The translations under genes were made by a program, and so were the position numbers. Shown here one piece after another: positions 1 through 12,540 of a stretch of 64,000 nucleotides of DNA (positions within the stretch are counted from its first letter, which is position 1; each line of letters starts with the position of its first letter). Origin of the DNA: Blasia pusilla (Eukaryota; Marchantiophyta; Marchantiopsida; Blasiales). The notes beneath the pieces are model-generated. The model made no database searches and was not told the origin of the DNA. It was given only the letters and a program-made list of their open reading frames with translations. Where the stretch lies: assembly GCA_050084515.1 (NCBI GenBank), contig CM114272.1, forward strand, positions 61,628,001 to 61,692,000, read 5' to 3'.

Positions 1-11
1 ATGTTTTTTAT

Positions 12-808
12 ATGCTTTCAAAATATGATATGAGGGCTTGTAAGCCAATCTCTACACCGTTGGACCACAATGTGAAGCTAAGAGTGGATGAAGGAGAGTT
101 GCTTACAGATTCTAATATGTACATGCGCATGGTTGGAAGTTTGATCTATCTAACTATAACCAAACCAGATTTGAGTTATGGTGTTGGCCTAGTGAGCCAA
201 TTTATGCAAGCACCTCGAAAACCTCACCTTGATGCTGTGAGGAGGATTATGCGGTATGTGAAATTCTCTATTCAATTCGGGCTTCAATTTGAACGTTCTC
301 CGAGTTTTCAATCACAGGGATTCACAGATGCTGATTGGGCAGGAAGCGTGTCTGATCAACATCCAACATCTGGTTATTCATTTACTTTGGGAAGCGCAAC
401 TATAAGTTGGGCTTCAAAGAAGCAACCTACAATTGCTTTATCTTCAACAAAGTTGAGTACAGAGGAGCAACCAATGCAACATGTGAGGTGGTGTGGCTTC
501 ATCGATTATTTGTTGAGATTGGTGTTAGTAACTTAGGACCTAGTGTAATATATGCAGACAATATTAGTAGCATCAAACTTGCTAATAACTCTATGTTTCA
601 TGCTCGTACAAAGCATGTTGAGGTGCACTATCATTTTATCAGAGAGAAAGTGCTTGCAGGAGAAATAGATCTTGTGTATATAGGTATAGATCAGCAAATT
701 GCTGACATCTTTACAAAGGCATTGTCTAGAGATAAGTTTGAGATGTTTAGAAATGATTTAGATATTAGAGATATCGATATGAGCTTGAGGGGGAGTATTG
801 AAGATTGA
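12..808 (+). pseudogene. Ty1/copia pol, 3' part (reverse transcriptase end and RNase H)
   Basis: This is the C-terminal part of a copia polyprotein; its start lies left of the window. Reading from the left, the sequence shows the connection region (PISTPLDHNVKL, MVGSLIYLT, KPDLSYGVGLVSQFM), then RNase H (DADWAGSVSD, SGYSFTLGSATISWASKKQ, IALSSTK), and the typical copia ending with ADIFTKAL. Two overlapping frames (12-536 and 407-808) carry one continuous homology, so a frameshift lies near 455-470; this copy is dead. A purine-rich tract at about 787-795 follows directly and would prime plus-strand synthesis. The family is certain; lineage within copia was not resolved. Confidence 0.93.
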
Positions 809-2320
809 GTTACAGTCAAGCTCATGAGACATCTGAACTGCTATATTTGGTACTCACAGGAAGTAAGGAAGCTTAATCTTGGTTAGTCAGTTAAGCGCGA
901 TTATCTTAACTAGGGTTAGTTAATCACAACTAGTCTAATTCGAGACTATGGTTAAGTTTAGGGTTAGGATTGCTTGTACATACCCTATATAATTGAGAAG
1001 GGGAGCAACCTCCACTCATTCTCTAATTGCAAATTTCGTTCTCTATGGTGTTGTGCGCATACATATCGCCACACAACATACATCGCTGGTCACATCTATA
1101 CCATACAACACTGATCTTCTCCACACACGAATAGATCCACACATGTACAGAAATCAACTCATACATATATATGGAGATCACACAACGTGTAAAAATAAAG
1201 AGTAGTAAAAATGGCACACCCGGCCTAAATGCCTTCCTTACCCCCTACGGCCTCTGAACTCCCGTCCACGCACTCTGCACCCCAATCTCCGCACCTCATG
1301 CGTTAGCTCGACGCCTCCTTACCCTCAACTTTGCGGACTCCATCCGACCACTCTCGGCTTCCGCACTTCCATCTGCAACTGTACAAAACCTGAGCCGCGC
1401 CCGTAACCTAAATTTCTTGCCCTAAACTACGACCTAGCCTAGCCGACCTCCTCAATGCGGTTGCACTTCCTCACCTAATGTGTTCTCTCTCTCTCCCGAA
1501 ATTCTCCGTTCTCCCATCAACGTAACACTGTGTGCTACAGTTGAGCACCTTGTCCGCCACTCTGCTGCTGCTCTACTCTAGTTCGCTACCCGCAAAAATC
1601 AAGAGAAAATGAGCAGCGCTTGCGCACACGACCTCTTGAATAGAAAATAATACACAAAACGCCACACAACGCCACACACACGTCTTCAGGGGCTCCCCAC
1701 CGAGGCAACTCGCTTGCCTACCTGCAACCAACGAATTCCCACCAGCCCCCTGACATCTTTCTCATGTAAAAATAAAGAGTAGAAAAAACGGCACACCCGG
1801 CCTAAAACTCCACTCCTCAATCTACATCGGCATATCGAGCCTCGTCCACCCTACGCTATCAAGAAATCCGGACGCTAGCACCCTAGTCCTATCTCACACA
1901 CATACAAGAGAGGTGCTCCAACGGCCCAACATGAGAAAGATGGCTTGGGAAAGCCATCTTCCTCCCTTATATAGGATTGGGAAGAGCCAAAAGGCTCTTC
2001 CCCTAAAAATAGTTATCCTCTTGGTAACCTGTGCGCACATGTTACCAGGGGCGGGTGACCTGGTCAACAAGTCATCCGGAAGTGAAAGGCCTCAACAGGA
2101 AAGTTGTCAGAAACGACGTTCTTGACACAACGGACCTATCCTCAACCTCATCCAACACCGTGGGACAAAGTTACACTCAAGACAGCCCGCTGGCTCCTGC
2201 ACCCTATCCACGATAGATCTCAGCATATCGGCTACTCAGATGTGACAATGGTGGTGTGTGTGTGAGAGTTGTTTTCCACCAGTTATGCTTGTTTAGCAAT
2301 TTTCCACACAATCTTCTTTG
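796..2320 (+). mobile_element. Probable copia 3' LTR, split by element G3
   Basis: The sequence right of the polypurine tract (796-1048) is non-coding, with promoter-like content (a TATATAA near 987). It resumes after the G3 insertion at 2252. Removing 1049-2247 and one copy of the ATGG duplication gives a smooth join. The outer LTR end near 2310-2320 is a guess because the 5' LTR is outside the window. Confidence 0.55.
1049..2247 (-). mobile_element. G3: compact non-autonomous relative of G1/G2
   Basis: A 1.2-kb element on the minus strand. It starts TGTCACATCTG (at 2247) and ends GCGCACAACA (at 1049), and is flanked by ATGG at 1045-1048 and 2248-2251. Reading minus: an A module (2247 to about 1768) with a TATA-like box at about 1967-1973 between two hairpins; a leader (1767 to 1233) like that of G4; a 42-bp copy of the A-module tail (1232-1191); then a B module (1190-1049) whose end matches the B modules of G1 and G2. 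It has no coding capacity. The layout fits an internal deletion that ran from the leader into A2 and removed B1. Confidence 0.8.
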
Positions 2321-3265
2321 AGCAAGTTTTTAGAGGCACTATGTTGAATGGGGACATTACCGTGGAGGTTCAGGCATGTATTTGCTCTTGCTCCAAGAAT
2401 GGGGCAGGCTCATGAGTGAGGGCTTGCCCCCTTATCTATGATTTCTGTATCACACTACTTACCTACACCACAATGATACGGTTTCAATTGGGCCTTCCCC
2501 ATCCATTAGTGGTTGGTTCAACACAGTGTAAGTGTTGCCGAAGTCAGAATAATCTTGGTGTGCATTTGGTGCGTTGTTCAGTTGGGGTTGAGAGGCTTGC
2601 TATCCACAATGTTGTGTGGGATATCATGTTATGTCTTGCTTGCGAAAGTTGCTTCCACTTGCAAAGATAACAACATTGCTCCATGGAGAATTCCCTAATT
2701 CGTGTTGACCTCTATACGATGCAAGAGATTGAGGTGGTGGTGGCTGAGGTTGTAGTGAGGGATCCTATATGGGAGTTTGTGCGACTCACGCGGTGGCGAA
2801 AGGGAACTTGCTACAAAGAACGGCAAGGAAAAGAAGATCCATCTTTATAGTCAACTTCATGATTGACATCGATTCGTCCTCTAGCTATAGAGATGTATAG
2901 CGTTTAGGGTGTGTCCTTGGCGTTCTCGGCTCCTTGAGTCCCCCCTCCTTTTGTACTTTGGATGGGTTACCCCATCACCCTTTTCCCGGGCTCTTAAAGT
3001 GACCTCCGGAGAAACCCTATTAACTACGGTAAACTAACTAGGGTTCAAGCAAAAACCTCATTTCACTTATTTTCGCAAGCTTTACTCTACTGTTATCACC
3101 TACTTCAAAGTGACCCGAGGTTAACTAAATTAACTAGGGTTTGTGCGAAAGCCACTAGTCACTCATTTCGCAGGTTAGGGGTCTCCGCTTGTGTTTGGGC
3201 TGTGTCAAATCGATCACTCTTTCTTTCCCTTGGAGCGCTTGCAGATCGGTAGTGATGGCGGAGGA
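2321..3265. other. Intergenic stretch, no gene recognised
   Basis: No exon, transposon domain or structural RNA could be supported here. Short open frames lack any recognisable motif. The right end may hold ATG12 promoter sequence. Confidence 0.5.
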
Positions 3266-3720
3266 GTTGGTCGTAATTCATGGTGGCAATCATCTTCGAG
3301 GTCGGGACGGAGCCGGTGGCGTTCGCTGAGGATTTGGTGCTAATTCAGGGATTTTTTGGAATCGTTGCGACCATGGGGCTGTAATTCATGATGTTCTTGG
3401 AAAAATTGGTCATAGTTCATGGGGAGAATTCTGTCTGAGATGAGAGATGGGGCAGTGATCGGGTTTTTTGGCGGAGATGTTTGTCAGAATTCGTGGTGAG
3501 AATCCTATTCAAGATCGGGCGTAAACGGTGGTGTTCGAGGAGCAAGATTGGGATGTAATTGGTGGTCGTCGCGGAGAAGTTGTTCCTGATTCGTTTTGTG
3601 GTGGTAATCCCTTACCGGATCGGGCTGCGATCGGTGGTGTTCCTATTTCATGATGGCGTTCATCTCCAAGATCGGGGCGTAATTGGTGGTGCAGGGGAAG
3701 AAATTGGTCGTAATTCATTG
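3266..3720 (+). repeat. Degenerate minisatellite upstream of ATG12, unit about 65-75 bp
   Basis: Phrases recur in the same order: TTGGTCGTAATTCATGG, then GGTAATCCC or GGCAATCATC, then AAGATCGGGNCG, then GGTGGTGTTC. Better-preserved units start near 3266, 3395, 3469, 3571, 3644 and 3691. They differ by many substitutions and small indels, so the array is old. It ends about 60 bp before the ATG12 start codon and may form part of its promoter or 5' leader. Confidence 0.7.
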
Positions 3721-3781
3721 TATTGCAGAGCTGTGGTGGCGTTGGTTGGATGAAGTGTATTCGTGAGTAAGCGAGTTTCCG

Positions 3782-5837
3782 ATGTCTGGGAAATCCAACG
3801 AGGCGGTTCCATCACAGGCCACCGCCACAAAAGGTGCCCGGACGATTGCGTGATTTTCAGCCCCTAGTTTCTTGAGCGACAGGCCTTCTCTCTCTGAGGG
3901 GCTGTCAGTGAAGATTTTCTGTCCTTGCATCCTTCTGTTGCTCGATGTTTGGGATGGCGGAGGCTTGAGGCGCTTCGCTGTATGTCTGCAGTGTATTTGA
4001 GCTGTTGTAGCGCTAGTCTTGGAACGAGGGCTCCAATCCGTCGTATGCTTTTTCAGCAAATGTGAATGTCTACATTTGTTTCTATTTTCGGAAAGTTGGA
4101 GAGCTGAGGAGCTCTGTGTTGCTGTTCTGCTACTCCAGCTCCGATTTTGAACTTTGAGGAAGAATTTTTCATTCAATGAGGTCGCATGTCTTCAACGACT
4201 TTGAATGTCAAATTTTTGTTCCATGCTTGAAATGTTGAAGCAACATCTCAACCAGTGAAGCAAAATTATCTTGGTCGTTGTGGTGTCCCAGAGCTGGTTT
4301 TAAAGTCTGGGTTTCAGTTTGAGGATGATCTAGTGGGTCGAGATAATAGTCAGCGGCTGTAGATGTCAAATTTTGAACAGTACCTCACGGACATTTTTTG
4401 GGAAGGATCCTTTCCATCAATCGTTACTGATCTGCGTTCTCTTTTGAGCTGATTATTTGACACTGGTGTTGGATGCATTTGCATTTGTGGGGCGTGTCAA
4501 TCTTTGGTCAAAAAGCTTCATCTTTATCTTCATTTTCCATTGCATTTTGGCAGACCTAGGTATCATGGACATCTGAGGTCCATGAGGATAATGAATCTCT
4601 TCATTTCTTCTTTCTCTCACGCAATATGTCTTGCATTGATGTGGGAGAAGAATCATGAAAGATATATTCTATTTGTGCTTGAGTGTTTTATATTTTCTGA
4701 ATGGGAGTACTCGTTGTGGGCGGTTGTAGTGGTGGTTCTGTTTCGTGCAACAGGAGATGCACCCATTCTGAAGCAAACGAAATTTAAGGTACTCACTTCA
4801 GTATGCCTTCGCTCTCTGTTACTGTGTCTTGTAAGACCAATGAGTCAACGGATTGTCCGTTTGGTGCAGCATAGAATGGATCATGTCATCAAGCTAGTTT
4901 TGATAGTTTCATTTTTGGATGACGATTGCAGATTGGAGGTTCTGAGAAGTTTGCAAAAGTGATCGATTTTTTGCGCAAACAGCTGCGTCGGGAGACGGTG
5001 GTGCGTTTTTAATATGGTTCATGGCAGACTTAGCTCTCAACTTGAATTTAATTTCCAACTTGAATGAGTTTGGTGGAATTGTCATCCACCTTCAGAGTCT
5101 TTGTTAGAGTGAGATCTGGATGGAGAAAGTAATGACTCAATAGTATGCAGGGAGTTTGAGTGTGTCTTGGGTTTGCTCATCAGTCTATCTGAACTCACTC
5201 TTGTTCTTCTGGTTGTCAGTTTGTGTACATCAACAGTGCTTTTTCTCCCAATCCTGATGAATATGTGATGGATTTGTTTGAGGTATGTCCCTTTAAATTC
5301 TAACTTATATGGTTGTCACTCACTGAGTTTAGTGCTAATTTTTTGAACACAAATGCCGGGATGGTCTCCAGAGTCCCTTCAGCCGAAAGTTGAAGGGATA
5401 AGAAAAGGGATGTAATCTCATGTGAATTATTTGAGTATTGGCTAGAATCTGCCTCATGCCTTGACCACTTTTTTATGGTAGACAAAGGTTGAGAAGTGTG
5501 TCCCACTCCTTCCTTTTGAATACTGCAAACATGAAAATAATTGAATAGGATCTGACTTTACTCACTTCTATTAACTTGTGGATGACCAGTCTCTACGACT
5601 GGTGGTCAATGATTTGCATCAGTGATGATCTCTAGCCTTGAGGAGGCAAGGACATATCTTTCAAAAGTCAATGTCACTCTGATTTTTTCAAGTCCAATAT
5701 ATTTTGGTACTCTTTGCATATGATGCCCATGCCACTCCTGAGTATGCAACAAAATCGTATGTCTGCTCTGTTAACAGAATTTCGGCATTGAAGGTAAACT
5801 TGTGGTTAATTATGCCTGCTCCATGGCTTGGGGTTGA
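3782..5837 (+). CDS. ATG12: Autophagy protein ATG12 (ubiquitin-like, five exons)
   Basis: A complete ATG12 gene spread over small exons: 3782-3833, 4730-4788, 4932-5000, 5220-5282 and 5778-5837. All introns have GT-AG borders, the phases match, and the coding length is 303 nt (100 residues), close to the usual 94-96 residues in plants. Diagnostic strings are VVVLFRATGDAPILKQTKFK (exon 2), EKFAKVIDFLRKQLRRET (exon 3), FVYINSAFSPNPDE (exon 4) and NFGIEGKLVVNYACSMAWG (exon 5). In the family the C-terminal Gly is joined by ATG7 and ATG10 to ATG5, and the conjugate with ATG16 promotes ATG8 lipidation at the phagophore. Exon 1 (MSGKSNEAVPSQATATK) was chosen because it ends in phase 1 before a GT and gives the expected Lys-Val-Val-Val entry into the fold. 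No frame-breaking defect is seen. Only the short N-terminal exon is less certain. Confidence 0.93.
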
Positions 5838-8800
5838 ACAAACTGGGCAGTTGCAGACACAGCTTGTTATTTCAAGACAGACTCAAAACGGGATTTCCGG
5901 TGTGGTATTTTTAAAGGTGAGCTTGTGACTTTCAGCAAATCAGCTCCTGCAGAAGTCCTGGCCATGAAACATTGAACTCCGTGTTTCAGAGTCCTGTGCT
6001 CAGGAGCCATAGGTTTCGATAAGGCTTTTGGGTTTTTGTGGAGATTATTTCTACTGTCGCATTGATGTGACTTGGAAGTGTTCTCACCTTTGTAAATTGA
6101 TGATATGTTACAGATTGTATTGTAGGGGAATATAAGGGCATCTGAGCTGTCAAGGATCTCTCAATCTGTGGGAAGGCAGAGTGATGCATCAAGATCAGGC
6201 ACATCTATTAATCTGAGGAGCAGAAACTTTTGGAAGCTCATGAATGAGAATGGCCCAAAATAAAGGAGTACCTCTGGAAAGTGATTTTGCAAGGATCCAG
6301 CTGACATCATGTGCCAGTCCTTCAGGTTAATAGGATACGCTGGACTGTAAATAGCGCATATCAGGTTTGATAGTGTCGTCAGATGTAGAAATGGAATACT
6401 GCAAGAAGGGTACCCGCAACAAGATTTTTCTTCAAGCTGCTCTTGTAAATTCGTTGTGAAGGGATCCAATCCTGTCTCCTATTTAGAGCTAACGGAACCT
6501 TGCAGCTCTTGATTATGGCAGTCATACAAACCAGATCAAAATTTGACAGGCCACAACGAGCAGAGGAGGGTTCAAACCCCACAAAATAAGGTGATTTTGC
6601 TAACATATCCCCCCAAGGACAACTGAACAAGTGTCTACTCTCTGCCTACACTGGTCAGCAGTGCATAGTAAATTCAACTGCTTCAAAAGACTGACAAGAA
6701 AGCTGTAGATTATTTCCCAAGGAGCAGAGAAGTCATGTGTTTGCCACTTATCATACTTATCAGACTTGACAACTTGGATTCACAAACTTACCTCCGACTT
6801 TCAACTGGACTCCACATCCAGAGTTTCCGAAAGTGAGATCAAGATCTTTTCTTCGAATTGGAACACATAGTGCTTATGCACAGACTTGTGGTGATGGAAG
6901 CCCACTCCCAAATTTAGGTGCTCTTTAAAAATGACGCTTGCTTTCTTGGAATGAGGTCGAAATAGTAAGCAAGTTACTGCGTACGTGAGCAAATTCTTAA
7001 CTAATAATCTTAGAGAGTTGGTCAGTTACCATTTACGCCAGCGAACAGCCAACAAAGAAGAAATGTCCGAAAGCATATCGTAGAGGATAACACCCAATTG
7101 CATCATTTCCAAAATTAATTAACTGTTACAAAAATAAAAATGAGAAAAATTGAATTCAGTGTCCCAAAACCGTTTGTTAAAGCTAGGAAAGGTTATAAGA
7201 ATGATTCTGTTAGGGGCTGCATTTTAACTTGTTTTAAGTTCTCTTTCAATTAATTAAATTTTTATAAATCTAGCTAATCAATACTGTTACCAATAAAAGA
7301 ATTGTTCGTAGAAGGAAAAATAATTATTTGCGGATCGATTGTCACATCTCAATATAGATGTTATAAATTTAGACATAAGATGATATAATCTTATGTCTAA
7401 AATTTGAAATTAATAAAAAAAATAAAAAATAAAGTTATAAGTAAGTCGTAAAATCGAGAATGCACAAATCACCGCGGTCTCAAAAGTCTACGGCTACAAA
7501 TTCAGCGCCGCAATTGCATGTGAATTCCTTTGGAATTCCTATTCTTTTTTCTCTTTTTCTAGCAAAAGCCCTTATTTGGAGACGAACTAGTTTATAACTT
7601 CAACAATCTCATAAATAATATCAGTACAATAAGTCCATTACATTACCTTCCACAGTTTTTAAATATCATTCAAAATTAATTAAAACTTTTTCGGACGCGA
7701 GTTAATAATTACTAGTGTCTAATGCCACTGAGAGAAGAATTTATAAAATAAAAAGGTATTCTCAAAAAGATATACATTAATAAGTTAAATAGGAATTCAC
7801 AAAAAAATAATGAAACCCAGGTCGACTGTAGTCAGTGTACTCGCTTCGCTATCTTTCCGTCGCTGTCTTTTCCGTCCCATGACATCGACGAGCAACGGCA
7901 AACTTCTACGGGCCATTACTGAGGCTGGACGGCAGCGAGTCCATCAAATCATGTACCTGCCCGCGCGCGAGAATTTTAGCCGTGCTGACCGAACGGCGGG
8001 GAAAAATAATAAAAGAATAAGTAATCAATCAAATATGGGGTGGTCACGAGATAGATGGCGACAGGAGTCGCCAACCCTCCCCTCCCCTCCCCCGGAACAC
8101 ATGACTGCGACACGACTGCAGTGATGACGGTGACTGTTTGGCGGCAAGCAAGGCCGTAAACTGACCCTTAGATCGTCTATCTGTTGGGCGTCAACATAAG
8201 CAATCATCTTCATGATTACGTAGAGCGCATGGAACACGTGGACGCTTCCGATGAACGCGCTCGATCCATGCGCCCAATCATTTAATTCCTTTCTTTTCGA
8301 AGAGAGAAAGAAATGAACACAAATTTTACATAAAGTATTTTAGTTCTTATGAAAATCAAGAGTAATATCCATAAAGTTAATTATTTTTTGTATGATATCC
8401 ATCAAGTGTAATACATTAGGCCACAAGGAATCATTTATGATCTTTTCTAGTAGGGGCCGTAGGAAACATTTGCATACTTCCCCATAATATGATTTCTCAA
8501 AATACGGTATTCTTAAAGTAAAATTTATCCATAGTAAAAAAATCTCAAAATGGGATAAATAAAGATAATAACATTCCAAGAAGGGAAGGAGTTAAGAAAT
8601 GAAGAATAGAATACAAAAAGAAGATGACAAGTAGCAAGCCAACACAAAAACTAACTCAACCAGCTATATGATTAATAACTTGAAAGAAATTCGATAAGAG
8701 CACTAGAGGTTGGTCAGAGGTGAATGCACACAAGGTGAGTGACCCCAATCACTCTGGCTTGATGTATCAATGCCAAACTTGTGCACGTTGTAAAGCCACT

Positions 8801-11800
8801 AAGAATCTAAGATGCACTGATAAGACCAAAAATAATCAGGGACTACAAGCAGGGTTAACGTGATGATTCTTGAAGGAATGGTGAGCACATGTTTTAAGAA
8901 AGTATCAAACGATATACATACGTAAGTGCCCAAATATATCCACTGCAAAACGAATAAATCCATTGATTTTATATCTAAATGCATGACTTAACTCCTTAAT
9001 TCTTGGTGTTGATTCGGCCGTAGAACCTTTAGCATGTGCTACTCGACACACCAAGTTAGAACATGTTGGAATAGCAACCACCACATCACCCAATAGACAA
9101 AACTTTATGAAAGTCATTTAGAAACAGAACAAGATAAACTCTTTGACGAGAGGTTTCTTGTGTAGTAGAAGGTAGGACATGTAGTTGTTCTTGCCTAACA
9201 ATGTACCTTGTAAGTAGTACAAGCCACTGATTTTGCCTCCTTACTAATCACATCAATGTATCACTATTTGTTCTCCATCATATGAACATGTTTAATTTCA
9301 TCCACTCAATCAAGATAAAACATAACATTGTAATCTTAGATCTGAGTTTGGTTTTATCAAGTTCGTTCATATATCCTTGGTTAAATATCCCAATCAGTAT
9401 CTCATATCAATATTATGGTGATAAGTATTTTTATGAAAATTTTAAAATTAAATTTCAACCCTATTAAATCTAATTTTGAAACCCTTGCATCAATGGACTC
9501 CCCACATACACAATTCAACACACGTAGGAAAGAAGGATGAAGAAGTCCAAAGTGTAATTGCAAATTTATTGAGAATATACTCCGAGGAAGACAAATCACA
9601 TCAATCCTCTTCTTCTTAATTTTCAGTAATTAACTATGCCCTTGCTCCTATACCTACATACTAGTTATGACCCGTGAGAGACCGTGCGATGTAGTGTCTT
9701 GTAACCCTAAACACCTGGTTTAATTTCTTCAACGTAAACATACATGCACACGTCATACACTCCTATCTTTAAGAAGACACGAGGCAAATGTTCAAGTTGT
9801 CACCATTTGAGAAATGCTCTTCAAATAATAGTATATATGAATACAAATAATCTTAATGAGTATCAAAGGATGCCTCTTAGAGAATGTTGGAAAAGTGGAT
9901 TGGTAACAATTACGGGAGATAAGATCTTGAATTCGGTGAAGCCTTTCTTCATGTTTCACCCAAATATATAGTGGCAAGCATATATGCATGTCTCACTTTA
10001 TAGAAAAAAATTACATATTTTAGTTTTGGAAATTTTTTTGGGCTCATCGAATCTTTCATTTCTTGAATATTTGACATAACCATAAAATCTTGAACATTTT
10101 CCAAATCCATCTTGAATTTTCCAACAAACGTGTTAATTTCTAAAATATTTTCAAAAATTTCTTGAATATTCCATTAAGACTTATATGATGAATATTTAAA
10201 ATGTAGTATCTGAAAGGTATTTTGACCAATTTTTTTATTCTTATTATTTCTGATTTTAGTAAACACTAGTGACATTGGTTTTCGCATTAAAAATAAAATA
10301 GAAATCCCAATATTTGGAAGTTACTAGGACTTATGAAATATTGACAAAAAGAAAAATCAGAAAATAAAGATCTAGAGTAAAAGAGGGTTGGAGGACCTAT
10401 CAAGAGTACAAAAAGGAGGTACTCAAAGCTTTAATGAACTTCAAGACCACAATTGATCATAGACGAGAAATTAGGGAACTCCTAATTTCACTAATATATG
10501 CATTAGATCAATGAAACTAAAGAAACTAAGGAAAGTGATGTCTCTTCAAGGTTCTACATAATATTTGTTACCAAATATTCGATATCAAAGTTTTGAATTT
10601 TTTTTAGAAGATTCGGATTTTTGATTGCCAACATGACATAAGAATATGTGTCACCATCAATTGTAGGGTGTCCATTGGAAAATCTAGAATCAAATATTCG
10701 AAAAGTCTTTGAATAAATTTAGTAAGCAGTTGAAATATGCAAACGTTGTGTCTCTTATAACCTAAACACCCATGATTCCTTGCTAATCTATAGCCCATTT
10801 CTATGGGCAAGTTGAAAACACTATAATAAAGCATAAAAATTAAATAGGAGTTCAGGAACCATCAACCTCATACTTATTTCAAATGAAAGATTTATATTTA
10901 CGACCCCTACAAATAACCTTCCCCCCCTTTTTCCTCTTCATCTAGGCTATCCACGTGTCATCCACACGTGTTTACTAATTATTTTCTAGAAAAATGGGTG
11001 TATGCACTACTTAATGTATTCTTATTCTTAGCAAGAAAAGACATTTGGCTTTCATGACCATCTTACATGTTAAGCATTAGGAGGTTAAAAAGAAAAAGAA
11101 TTATTTCTTATTTAGGGTATTGGGTTAGGGTATCATCATCATAGTATTATTGGCGTTGTGGTAGCAAATAAATATCACCCACCACTCCGCTCCCAAACTT
11201 CAAGATATCCCCCATTTCCAATCGTGGGGCAATTCCATCTTACACTAATAGGGTGGTTGGGGGGGGGGACTGCATCTTCCTAAGTGAATTTGCAAAAATA
11301 GTTGACTCGACTATGGGGCTATTTTAATTAGGGGAGCAATTTGGAACCGGTTTTTGTTTTTTGGAAAAGAGGAGGGATTATTTTCTTTTGGGGAGCCATT
11401 TATTACAAGTTTTTTTGGCGACCCATTGAGCTAATTTCCGACGGAGTCTAATGAGGGAATTAAATTTGATGGTCAGGTAATCACATCTATTAATACTATT
11501 GATAGAGGCTTGCTTCTTAGTTCCTCAACACATTTTGGGCTCGCCTTTTATTTCAAAATTGTTGATATGTGTCTTTTGGACTAATCGTGAAAACTAAAAA
11601 TATACATGGCATTATAACATAATACTTTTAACTAATGCATAGGACAAGTACGATATAGTAGTAGGAAATGAAAGGTATGGGAAAGTCGTGTGCAGACACA
11701 CTTCTTAATTAGATTTTAGAGATTGCGAGTTTCAATGAAATTGATAATGACATCAATCCTTTTGTGTCCCGAAGGGTCACCAATATATTCAAAGAAAGTG

Positions 11801-12240
11801 ATCAATTTCCATTGCAAGGATCCCCTATCTCATTCCTATTCTCTTGGGCATATGAACAAATAGAATTGTTTCAAACATTACATGTGATCCACCTCTCCAT
11901 GAATTCCCCTCCCCACATCAAGGATGGTCACATCCATAAGATTTGTTCTCCTCTCCTGTTAATGAGTTAAGTACTAAGGTTCCATCTAAAGTTCCCACAA
12001 AAGCCTAATGTTATGTACTAATCAAGTGACCAAGGAACACCCAAGGGGGACATTATATATGAATGTAGTTAATTAGTGTATGCAAGCCACACAATGTCAT
12101 TTGCTTAACATAAATTACAACAACTTTATTATGTCTCCTAAGGTATAATCCCACAAGATTGAGGAAAGAAACTTAAGACATGTGATCTTCAGAAAAGATG
12201 CTTCAACATACTCTCTTGCGCTAATTCAATACTCCTCGCG
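5838..12240. other. ATG12 downstream flank and AT-rich intergenic DNA
   Basis: No gene recognised. The first 0.9 kb could contain the ATG12 3' UTR. From about 7,000 the DNA becomes AT-rich with many short open frames on both strands, none with a known motif. At 9,655-9,690 the minus strand has a weak Helitron-like end (ending in ACTAGT), too degenerate to call. Confidence 0.5.
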
Positions 12241-12246
12241 CTCTTC

Positions 12247-12540
12247 TCAAATTCACAAACCTTTATCGCCAATCTTGGTTCCTTAATTGCTGATGTCTCC
12301 AAATCTTGTTTAGCCCACACACGTAGAAATGGATTATTATAGTCATATGTTTATTGGACTCTGACATACTGTCCTACCCTACTTCACTACTCTTGAGTCC
12401 TAAAGCTCTTATGAGGCTTCCTAAATTCACAAACCTTTATCATCAATCTTGGCTCCTTGCTGATATCCCCAAATTTTTTGTAGCCAACCCACCCACCATT
12501 GGAATGATTGGATAATTCAGATGTTCAGTCATATGTTGAT
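12247..12540. repeat. Two degenerate tandem copies of about 175 bp
   Basis: The phrase ATTCACAAACCTTTATC, followed by CAATCTTGG and then GATRTCYCCAAAT, occurs near 12,250 and again near 12,425. Both are followed by a run ending in AGTCATATGTT. The copies differ by indels and substitutions, so this is an old duplication, and nothing in it appears coding. Confidence 0.6.

Noticed and set aside
9655-9690. Minus-strand Helitron end (ACTAGT)
   Set aside because: The hairpin pairs poorly and no second feature supports it.
12040-12060. GGGGGACAT text as the 5' end of the transposase-like element
   Set aside because: It matches the expected inverted end only over about eight bases and has no coding sequence beside it.
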